DNA of 14,754 nucleotides from positions 46,921-61,674 of the forward strand of contig RQSC01001104.1 in the NCBI GenBank assembly GCA_013416795.1, given 5' to 3'. The stretch comes from Prasinococcaceae sp. CCMP 1430 (lineage: Eukaryota; Prasinodermophyta; Palmophyllophyceae; Prasinococcales; Prasinococcaceae). Each line of letters opens with the position of its first letter. The stretch's first letter is position 1. This document shows positions 1 to 6,565 of this stretch, one piece after another. Under the pieces are notes generated by a model. That model was not told where the DNA came from. It did not search any database and saw nothing but the letters and a program-made list of their open reading frames with translations. A program made the position numbers and the translations under genes.

Positions 1-15
1 GGCGCATCCGCGAGC

Positions 16-45
16 CGCCGCCGGCGACTGGATAAGCCGGCGGCG
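16..45. repeat. GC inverted repeat (10-bp stem, 10-nt loop)
   Basis: Bases 16-25 are the exact reverse complement of 36-45, with a 10-nt loop at 26-35. The stem is all G/C. Nothing nearby gives it a role; it could be a chance hairpin in GC-rich DNA or the end of a feature outside the window. Confidence 0.5.
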
Positions 46-283
46 CATATGAGCCGCGCGCTGCGCGCAGTCGGGCCCATTGCCGCGCGCGCCCGCTCGC
101 GGGCCTCGGTTGACCGCCGGCCGGCGCTGGCTGGCCGGGACGCGGTCACGGCACTCGCTGGTGTCGGATCAAAGCCTCGGTCAGCCCACCTCGGGCAGTG
201 CCGCCCCCGTCCGTGCATTCGCCGCCTTATCCAGTCAGAGCCTCCACCAACCAAATGTGTAGACCTCCGCCTCCCGCCCGTCG

Positions 284-304
284 TCGGTCGGTCGGTCGGT
301 CGGT
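284..304. repeat. TCGG microsatellite, five units
   Basis: Five perfect TCGG units plus one base. It sits in the gene-poor left flank, where degenerate four-base repeats are frequent. Confidence 0.85.
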
Positions 305-1170
305 GCCTTCTCTCTGACTGATGAGTGCGTTGGTTGGCAGTCTCCTCGGTCTGGCAGGGATGCATACCAGGGATTGTTGGCCTGCCCTCGGTATCAATTC
401 CGGGGCGCCGCTCCGTCAGTCCGAGGCCTCGCCACCTGGCTGGTGGGAGTACAGTAGGGTTTCTTCGGCCTGGTTGTACGTGGGGTTTACCGGACATGAA
501 ATGGAAATGAAAAACACTTGCGCCAATTTACCGGCAGACTGGCAGCGTATTTGATATGTTCTGAGCTCGGAGTGTGGCTAATTTCAATTCCGGTCGGCGC
601 CCGCCCGGGGTGCTTCTTCGCTGGGGTGCGCTCTGTGTGGAGCGCTCGCGTCGGAGGCGCGAGGCGCGCGCCTCGGGGAACCGCGCGGTGACCGGCCGGC
701 GCCGCCGCTGCCGCACAGGGCGCGCGCGCAATCTTTTTCGCGCGCAGCGCGCAGCGCCTGCTCCAGCGGCGCGCGGGCGGCGCGTAGGCGCCGCACACCG
801 AGCCGGCGGGCGGAACTCCCTCGTTCCCCGAGCGCGCAACGGTGCGCGGCCTACGCGCATCCGCGCACAACGCGAGCTTTATGTGGCCAAAAGTTGGTCG
901 CGACAGCTTTTGTCGTAGCGTGGCAGCTGCACGCGGGCTGCGCCGCGTCCGCCTACACCACTGCTGGCTTTGGTTGGTTGGGACTTGCTTGTGTCGTCCC
1001 AGCCAGTCGCGCAGCAAAGTGCAATACCAAGTGGTACGCCGCTCCACTCTGCCTCTCTGGGTGGCTGGCCGTCGCGCGCGCCTCAGGCATGCTCGTGGGT
1101 GGGTGGCCGCTGGCTGGACCCAGAGTCTGAGCCACACATGGCCCGGATATGGCCATTTGTCGGTGGGCGA

Positions 1171-1194
1171 CCAACCAACCAACCAACCAACCAA
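1171..1194. repeat. CCAA microsatellite, six units
   Basis: Six perfect CCAA units. It is the clearest of the period-4 repeats in the left flank; the reverse complement TTGG also recurs nearby, for example around 972-980. Confidence 0.9.
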
Positions 1195-1921
1195 CGAATC
1201 AGCGCCCGCGACTGAAGCTGTGCCTCGTGCGTGAGCGCTTCCCCTTGCACGTCGCTGCCAGCCAGTGCAGCGCACGCCCTTTGTTCGTTCGTCCAGCGAG
1301 AGCATGCCAGGACGGTGGGGACTGGCTGGGGCGTCCCTGCCTTCGGTCAGTCTGTCCGTGATTTTCGCGTGGGCCTCTGGCTGGACGAGACCCACACGGC
1401 GCTAGCTACAGTAGGCACAGCGCTCGCGTGCGTGGAGCAGAGGCAGAGTGCACCGGCCGGAGCACGCGGCCAAGTCCAACGACCGACCCCGCGGCTAACT
1501 AAATCTGCCAAGAGACAGGTCCTGACTGGCTGACTGAGCTAATCAATCCAGCGGCGGGGCCACGACCTGCCTGTGCCCCGCAGCGGCCGGACTGACTGAT
1601 GAAGGCCGAAAGACTTTCTTGGAGAAAGGGTCGTGTGCTTGTTGTTAACAGGCATCGTTGCCCGACCCACCGAGAGCGCGCTTACGAGCAGGGCATGCGG
1701 GGAAGATTCGTCCGAAGTCCCTGGTTCCCAACGATGGGGCCGTATCTGGCGCGCAGGGACCTGGTCTCCCGGTACACATATCCCTGGTTGAATTGGAGCT
1801 GGTGGTCACGACTCCCGGGCCTGCCTTGACTCGTTCGAAAAGGGTGCTGCGCGGCCGGCCGGCCGGGGAACTGCGCCAACTCCTGCGCCGCGACGTTGGC
1901 GGGCGGCGAAGGCGGCAGGGC

Positions 1922-1967
1922 AAGGAGGGGGGAGGAGGGGGGGGGGAAGGGGAGAGGGGGAGGGAGG
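1922..1967 (+). promoter_or_regulatory. Uninterrupted 46-nt purine tract with five G-runs (G-quadruplex potential)
   Basis: Every base from 1922 to 1967 is A or G. G-runs of 3 or more lie at 1927-1932, 1937-1946, 1949-1952, 1956-1960 and 1962-1964. The tract is on the coding strand about 205 nt before the ATG at 2173, so it probably lies in the promoter or 5' UTR of that gene. Four or more G-runs with short spacers meet the usual pattern for an intramolecular G-quadruplex; whether one forms is inference. Confidence 0.55.
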
Positions 1968-2172
1968 TGAGCGCCACAGCGCGCGCCCAGTCCACCCCTT
2001 TCCCCCATCCCTGCCCGCGTGCCGCGCGTCCGTGGCGGCGCGGCGCGGCCAGGGCGCGGCCAGGGGTCGTAGCAGGCTGCTGGCTCAGAGGTGGCGCGCC
2101 GAGTTGCGCCGGGGCCTGCGGCAGCGCGCGGCGCGGAAGGCCCAGGCACACGGCGTGACACCTCGTGCGGGG

Positions 2173-3705
2173 ATGGTGCCGCAGGCGCACACGTCAACGG
2201 CAGGTGCTGCTGCGGCGGCAGTGGCTGCGACCGCCGGCCTGCTTGGCTCGCCGCTGACTTCCGGAGCCACGGAGGCGGTTCCGGATGGTGTGCCGGCCAG
2301 CCCTGCAACCGGTGAGGCATCCCCCTCCGCGCTTCTCCGCGCTGCGGAGGCGGCAGGCGTGCCGCTTGCTGACGTCCTCAACGGCACTAACGACTGGTTC
2401 AACGTGCCACCGCCGGTGCGCGCGGCGGTAGCGTCGCTCCTCGACGCCCACGCTGCGCAGGCTGCCGAGGTGGCAGCGCTCAGGGCAGTGGTGATGCCCC
2501 TCGTGGAGAGCGTGAATGCGACGCGCGCAGCATCAGATCGTGCCGCTGCGGAAGCCACCGCGGCCCATGCGGCCGCGAGCCGACATGACTTGCTCCTCGA
2601 GAAGCACGCACAGCAGATGGTGCGGCTGTCGGGCTCGGTCGGTGCAGTCGACGCGCACGCGCTCAATCTGTCACAGGTGGCAATGCGTGTGCAGGAGCTC
2701 GCCATGACACAGACTCCCCCGGCCTCGCCAGGCGAGTACGCCCGCTCGTCTGAGGGCGCCCACACGTCCACCCCGATTCGCAAGGTCAAGGAGATGATTG
2801 CTGAGCACGTGGTGCGCGCCACGCACGCGGCGGATCTCGCGATAGAGCCGCTGGAGAGGCGCACGGAGGCGCTGGAGGCGGCAGTGGCTGCCCTGCGCTC
2901 CGCGGGCGATGGTGCCAGTGGCGGGCGCGGCTCGTTTGGAGCATCCACGGGCGCGTTACACGATGCCCGCGCCGCACAGGAGGCCGCAGCGAGGGCTGAG
3001 GCGGCTGCAGAGCGCGCGCAGGCTGCGGCAAACGCGGCGGTGTCGTTGTCGCCATCCATGGGCTCTGGAGATGCCAGTGCCAGCAACATTGAGGCCAGGC
3101 TTTCTGCGGTGGAGGCGGCGGTTGCGACTCTACGCACAGAGGCCTCTGGCGCAAGAATTGGGACGGCGGGTGTAGACGCGCTCCCCGCAGCGGGGCTCGA
3201 GCGGCGGATTGCAGAAGTCGAAATTAGCTCGCTGCGGCGCGACGAGCGTGAGAACGGCCGCTTCTCGCAGTTGCTAAACCAGTTCGAGGGATTCATGAAC
3301 GACAAGGTGAGCAAGGCCGAATTTGAGATGGAACTCACCCTGCTCAACGCCAAACTCGAGGCGAAGCTCGACGGCGAGGTTTTCAAGCGCCACCGCATGG
3401 ACTCGCTCGCTGGCACGCCGCCTCTGTCGTCTCAGCAGAGCCCAATCAAGCTCACGGCACCGCCTCCGCCGGGAGATGATATGTCAGAGCGGATTGCGGA
3501 GGCGCTGCGCACAGCTGCAAGCGTCACGGCGACACCATCCTCGTCTCCTGGGCAAGGTGTGGCACAAAATAGGCTCGACGGTCGTCGGCCGAACTCGGGT
3601 GGCAAGCAGCGCGCAGCCGTCGATGCCGCGTCCGCGGCGGCTAATGGACGTACGCCGACGAGCAGGCTGCGAGGGATCGGCATCTTCTCCCCCCTGAGGC
3701 AGTAG
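2173..3705 (+). CDS. Alanine-rich coiled-coil protein of unknown function
   Basis: The frame encodes 510 residues from the first in-frame ATG; an open stretch upstream begins at GTG and was not used. I do not recognise a named family. The N-terminal 50 residues are Ala/Ser/Thr/Pro-rich. Residues 52-115 look helical and contain a short non-repetitive patch (NDWFNVPPPVR, 73-83), the best candidate for a conserved motif. Ala/Glu/Arg-rich heptad-like helices follow at about 95-180, 200-245, 262-290, 304-325 and 340-405. They are separated by Ser/Thr/Pro/Gly linkers with possible proline-directed phosphosites (TPPASP near 181, TPIR near 200). The tail (410-510) is disordered and basic and ends IFSPLRQ. 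No signal peptide or membrane segment is seen. A cytoskeletal, basal-body or scaffold role is plausible but unproven. It converges on the DCN1 gene with 133 nt between stops. Confidence 0.8.
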   Translation: MVPQAHTSTAGAAAAAVAATAGLLGSPLTSGATEAVPDGVPASPATGEASPSALLRAAEAAGVPLADVLNGTNDWFNVPPPVRAAVASLLDAHAAQAAEVAALRAVVMPLVESVNATRAASDRAAAEATAAHAAASRHDLLLEKHAQQMVRLSGSVGAVDAHALNLSQVAMRVQELAMTQTPPASPGEYARSSEGAHTSTPIRKVKEMIAEHVVRATHAADLAIEPLERRTEALEAAVAALRSAGDGASGGRGSFGASTGALHDARAAQEAAARAEAAAERAQAAANAAVSLSPSMGSGDASASNIEARLSAVEAAVATLRTEASGARIGTAGVDALPAAGLERRIAEVEISSLRRDERENGRFSQLLNQFEGFMNDKVSKAEFEMELTLLNAKLEAKLDGEVFKRHRMDSLAGTPPLSSQQSPIKLTAPPPPGDDMSERIAEALRTAASVTATPSSSPGQGVAQNRLDGRRPNSGGKQRAAVDAASAAANGRTPTSRLRGIGIFSPLRQ

Positions 3706-3771
3706 TGTGGTCGCTGGACTGATCAAGTGGGCGCGCGTGTCCTGTACATACATGTCTTAGAGAGGAAAGTG

Positions 3772-3781
3772 GCAAATTTGC
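3772..3781. terminator. AAATTT palindrome between convergent genes (possible 3'-end signal)
   Basis: GCAAATTTGC is a perfect 10-bp palindrome in the 133-nt spacer between the stop codons of the coiled-coil gene and the DCN1 gene. It is an A/T island in GC-rich DNA. A similar palindrome lies in the next convergent spacer (6540-6549). Because it reads the same on both strands it could serve 3'-end formation of both genes. This is inference; no canonical AATAAA is present. Confidence 0.35.
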
Positions 3782-3838
3782 ACTCGCGCGCGCGCCTGTC
3801 ACACCGAGTCAGGCGCACCGAGGCTACGTGCGGTGCAG

Positions 3839-4778
3839 TCACACATTGGCGCCGTCGGTTCGCCATTCAACGTAGCTGGTGTGGCGCGGGGGCGCGGGCG
3901 CATGAGGGTGTGGTTGTGTAGCAAGACGGGTGTCAGCACGCGCACGTAAAAACGGACGGGCGCGGGGCGGGGCGACGCGGCTCATCCTTGTCGCAGCGCA
4001 GACACACTTGTCGAAGATGAGCGGCCAGCTGCTACTCTCGTCGTAGTTGGAGCAATCGGGCTCGATCTCCTCGCAGAAGCGCCCGAAGCTCAGCCACTCG
4101 TCTCGGCGGAAGCACTTGTTTTCGGTCTGGACACCGAGGAATTCGATGAACGGCGCGAGGTGTGGGCAGTCTGCTGGCATGACCACCGCAAGCATCTGCG
4201 CTGCTGTGTCCAAGTCAAGGATCTTCTGGTTTGGCTCGGTCAAGCAGTAGTTGAATCCGAACTGATGTGTATGTGGATTTGGGGTGCGAGAGGGGCACGC
4301 AACGCACGTTGGTGGGCATTGTCAGCGCGACGCTCGTACACGGGCATGCGCGCTTTCATGCAGCACCTGCGGTTCCTGCGCGCACCTCATAGAAGCGGTT
4401 GAAAGCATCTCGGTCATAGATGGACCTCTCAAGCCTCGGCAGGGCCTTCTTGAGCTGCGCAACGCTCTCCGCGTGGAGTTCAGCAAAGCCGCGCCGCCAC
4501 TCCGGACGCGAAAAGTACCCCATGTGCTCGCAGCGCATCGTCCAGCACAGCAGCAGCACGGTCTGGGACGCTGGTGACACGCCTAGGGCCTCGCAAAACC
4601 TCTCCACGCCCTCGGGACCAATGCGGTCAGCATCCTCCGGCGTCGCGTCTGCGCTGAGCGGACCGCGGAAGTCGTCGAAGAGAGTGTCCACAGCACTCGT
4701 CGCACCCGCTGTCTTGCTCCGTTTCGATGCGCTGCCGCCACCTCCGCCGGAGTGCCTCCGGCGCGTGACTTGCACCAT
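3839..4778 (-). CDS. DCN1: DCN1/DCUN1-like cullin neddylation co-E3, three exons
   Basis: Exons on the minus strand are 4778-4386, 4261-4008 and 3875-3839, giving 227 residues, the size of DCUN1D4/5-type proteins. This family binds the NEDD8 E2 and cullins and promotes cullin neddylation. Family landmarks are IGPEGVERFCEALGV (53-67), MGYFSRPEW (86-94), DLDTAAQML (148-156), DEWLSF (185-190) and SNYDESSSWPLIFDNYVEW (202-220). Both splice junctions restore family sequence: YE|FGFNY across intron 1, and FDN|YVEW across intron 2. The second intron joins just after D215, the position I equate with an Asp of the cullin-binding acidic patch; the patch Ala appears as Ser209. The N-terminus has basic clusters (RRR, KRSK) followed by a Gly run, suggesting nuclear localisation as in DCUN1D4/5. 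The start is the first ATG after a GTG-opened extension. Confidence 0.92.
3876..4007 (-). other. Intron 2 of the DCN1-like gene (132 nt, stop-free, multiple of three)
   Basis: The donor is GACAA|GTGTGT and the acceptor CACCAG|C, in phase 2. Splicing converts the family C-terminus to FDNYVEW. The intron is 132 nt and has no in-frame stop, so retention would insert 44 residues without shifting the frame. The inserted sequence is Arg/Pro/Ala-rich and unlike the family, so the spliced form is the likely functional product. Confidence 0.8.
4262..4385 (-). other. Intron 1 of the DCN1-like gene (124 nt)
   Basis: The donor is TATGAG|GTGCGC and the acceptor CATCAG|TTC, in phase 0. Joining gives FNRFYEFGFNYC, matching the family helix that spans this point. 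Without splicing the first exon frame ends a few codons past the donor. Confidence 0.88.
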
Positions 4779-5127
4779 GTGTCGCGAGAGCCAGACCAGG
4801 ATTGAGGAGACCAGGGCCCCCACGGTTGCTACGGGCGCACGATCCGCGCCCCTTTCGAGCACGTGCACGAGGCCAGGGCCGCCGCCACGGCCCTGCTATG
4901 ATTCGTCCCTGCACTCCTTCCCCGCGAGTACCTTTTGCGCGCACAGCCGGCCCGCTCGAGTCGAGCGCGCGAGCGCGCACTTGGCAGCCGCGCGCGGGCG
5001 GTGCCCCCGTTGACAGCCCGTCCACTCAAGCGCTTGCACGTGGGCCCCGACCAGCGTCGCCGCAGCAACCGCCACTGCTGGCGTGCGCTGTGGCACCAGT
5101 GGGCGCACTCGCGGACCCGCCTCCGAG

Positions 5128-5148
5128 TGCCGAATGGTCCATTTGGCA
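5128..5148. repeat. 21-nt near-perfect palindrome in the divergent promoter
   Basis: TGCCGAATGG and CCATTTGGCA flank a single T and pair at ten positions, one being a G-T wobble. It lies in the AT-richer centre of the spacer. As a one-base-loop hairpin it is unlikely to matter in RNA; a dimeric protein-binding site is more plausible. Confidence 0.45.
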
Positions 5149-5320
5149 TCCGGAGTATTCGTCTCTGCACAGTTTGATGATACGATGATGAACGGAAGCT
5201 GCGTCGTTGCGGCAGTTGGTTTTTGCCGCGGCGGCGGTGCGGCGCCACACGTGCTGCGTGCCGCTGCGCGCCCGCGCCGCTCCCGCGTTCCTCCCCCCAC
5301 GTGCAGGTAGTTGACGCGGC

Positions 5321-5388
5321 GGGGGTCGCGGTTGGGTAGCCTGGGGGGAAGTGCGGGGGGGTGTAGGGCGAGCGGCGGGGAGCAGGGG
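5321..5388 (+). promoter_or_regulatory. G-run tract upstream of RABGGTB
   Basis: Seven G-runs of 3-7 bases lie at 5321, 5334, 5343, 5355, 5366, 5377 and 5385, all on the coding strand, about 100-165 nt before the ATG. The pattern is compatible with a G-quadruplex or R-loop-prone leader. Similar coding-strand G-runs precede most other genes in the window. Confidence 0.5.
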
Positions 5389-5486
5389 TAGCGTGCGGCG
5401 TTGTGTCGCGTGAGGCTGAGGGGCCTTTTTGCGGCGCGGAGCGTTGCAGGGCGCACGGCGGACAGCGGCGTGCTCGAGAGAGTGAG

Positions 5487-6539
5487 ATGGAGGCACCCGC
5501 TGGCGCGGAGGGTGGTTCTCCGGCGGCCCCGACAGTGCTGAAGGTGTCCATTCCCGTGCGCTCGACCCTGCTGGTGGACAAGCATCGCGCGTACGTCAAG
5601 TCGCTTGAGTCGGAGCGTGGCTTTGAGTACTACGTGAGCGAGCATCTGCGCATGTCGGGCATCTACTGGGGCCTGTGCGCGATGGCGACGATGGGAGACG
5701 ACGCGCTCGCTGAGATGGATCGCGACGGCATCGCAATTTGGCTCAAGCGATGCCAGCATGCATGCGGCGGCTTTGGCGGCGACGAAGGCCATGATCCGCA
5801 CCTGTTGTACACGCTCAGTGCCGTGCAGATCATGTGTATCCTGGACAGGCTCGACGAGCTCGACGCGGACAGGATTGCAACGTTCGTCGCGGGACTGCAG
5901 CGGCCAGACGGGTCGTTTGTTGGGGACTGCTGGGGGGAGGTGGACACTCGCTTCACATATTGCGCCCTGAGCTGCCTGAGCCTGCTGGGCAAGCTGGAAG
6001 CTGGTTTGATTGACGTCGAGGCGGCCACGGACTTCGTGGGCCGGTGTCGCAACTTTGATGGCGGTTTCGGGGTCACTCCAGGCGGCGAGAGCCACGCCGG
6101 ACAGATCTTCACGGCAGTGGGTGCGCTCGCAATCGGAGGGGCCTTGCACCACGTCGAGCCGGATGTGTTGGGCTGGTGGCTGTGCGAGCGGCAAACGCCA
6201 GGCGGCGGGCTCAACGGGCGCCCGGAGAAGCTGCCAGACGTGTGCTACAGCTGGTGGGTACTTTCGGCGCTCGCCGTGCTCGGAAGGCTCGAGTGGATCG
6301 ATCGGCAAGCGCTCTCGACATTCATATTGAATTGCCAGGACGAGCACGGCGGTGGTATCTCCGATAGGCCCGAGGATCAAGTGGACGTGTACCACACCTT
6401 CTTCGGTGTCGCGGGCCTGAGCCTCATGGGCTATGAGGGGCTCAAGCCCATTGACCCCATGTATGCTCTGCCGGTGGATGTCGTGGAGAGGGTGTTCGAA
6501 GGACGACCGAAGACGTACCCGGCGCAAACGCCAGCGTGA
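5487..6539 (+). CDS. RABGGTB: Rab geranylgeranyltransferase (GGTase-II) beta subunit
   Basis: The product has 350 residues, slightly longer than the roughly 330 of the animal protein because of an Ala/Pro/Gly-rich N-terminal extension. With the alpha subunit and Rab escort protein it transfers geranylgeranyl groups to C-terminal cysteines of Rab GTPases in the cytosol. The alpha-alpha barrel repeats are clear: GIYWGL (58-63), CGGFGGDEGHDPHLLYTLSAVQI (93-115), DGSFVGDCWGEVDTRF (141-156), FDGGFGVTPGGESHAGQI (190-207), GWWLCERQTPGGGLNGRPEKLPDVCYSWW (229-257) and VYHTFFG (301-307). The zinc ligands are predicted as D251, C253 and H303. The GLNGRPEKLPD stretch is specific to the Rab enzyme as against the farnesyl or GGTase-I beta subunits. 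It is intronless. The ATG was preferred to a GTG 84 nt upstream. It converges on the PLA2 gene with only 26 nt between stops. Confidence 0.97.
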   Translation: MEAPAGAEGGSPAAPTVLKVSIPVRSTLLVDKHRAYVKSLESERGFEYYVSEHLRMSGIYWGLCAMATMGDDALAEMDRDGIAIWLKRCQHACGGFGGDEGHDPHLLYTLSAVQIMCILDRLDELDADRIATFVAGLQRPDGSFVGDCWGEVDTRFTYCALSCLSLLGKLEAGLIDVEAATDFVGRCRNFDGGFGVTPGGESHAGQIFTAVGALAIGGALHHVEPDVLGWWLCERQTPGGGLNGRPEKLPDVCYSWWVLSALAVLGRLEWIDRQALSTFILNCQDEHGGGISDRPEDQVDVYHTFFGVAGLSLMGYEGLKPIDPMYALPVDVVERVFEGRPKTYPAQTPA

Positions 6540-6549
6540 GTAAATTTAC
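6540..6549. terminator. GTAAATTTAC palindrome in the 26-nt convergent spacer
   Basis: A perfect 10-bp palindrome begins at the base after the RABGGTB stop and ends 16 nt short of the PLA2 stop. It is the only A/T-rich stretch between the two genes. Its resemblance to the palindrome at 3772-3781, also between convergent genes, suggests a shared bidirectional 3'-end signal. This is inference. Confidence 0.35.
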
Positions 6550-6565
6550 AGACGCACGGTTGGCG

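Larger units (their letters stand above)
1..2172. other. Gene-poor region upstream of the coiled-coil gene, no recognisable gene
   Basis: I see no recognisable protein or RNA gene here. Long frames exist on both strands (for example 487-1395 on the minus strand), but they are rich in Arg, Trp, His and Pro, have no family motif, and are expected by chance at this GC content. The first 1.6 kb is peppered with degenerate four-base units (CTGG/CCAG, TTGG/CCAA, GACT, TCGG), including two clean microsatellites. The part from about 1600 to 1850 is less GC-rich and carries ATTCGT at 1706. It is followed by a G-run purine tract at 1922-1967. The last few hundred bases probably hold the promoter and 5' UTR of the gene starting at 2173. 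A small 5' exon or an untranslated RNA cannot be excluded. Confidence 0.6.
4779..5486. promoter_or_regulatory. Divergent promoter region between the DCN1-like gene and RABGGTB
   Basis: This 708-nt spacer separates the two start codons. Its middle (about 5128-5220) is near 50% A/T and holds a 21-nt imperfect palindrome. Four CACGTG palindromes (E-box/G-box core) lie at 4860, 5037, 5248 and 5298. ATTCGT occurs at 4901 and 5157. The right side (5321-5388) carries seven G-runs on the RABGGTB coding strand. No protein-coding gene is supported in it. The TSS positions are not visible from sequence. Confidence 0.55.

Noticed and set aside
487-1395. 302-codon open frame on the minus strand in the gene-poor flank
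   Set aside because: No family motif, composition like random GC-rich DNA (many Arg, Trp, His, Cys), GTG-type opening, and it runs across the CCAA microsatellite.
1597-1640. CTGATGAAGGCCGAAAG, reminiscent of a hammerhead ribozyme core
   Set aside because: No stem II can form between CTGATGA and either following GAAA, and no matching cleavage-site helix is seen.
2085-3416. 443-codon minus-strand frame opposite the coiled-coil gene
   Set aside because: A Ser/Ala/Arg-rich antisense shadow of the Ala/Glu-rich coding strand; no motif.
5403-5486. GTG-initiated N-terminal extension of RABGGTB (and similar GTG/TTG extensions of other genes)
   Set aside because: Non-ATG starts are not expected in a nuclear gene; the ATG at 5487 precedes all conserved sequence and gives a near-normal length.
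4896-6527. 543-codon minus-strand frame opposite RABGGTB
   Set aside because: Antisense of an unambiguous RABGGTB; the shadow has no domain and continues through a promoter region.
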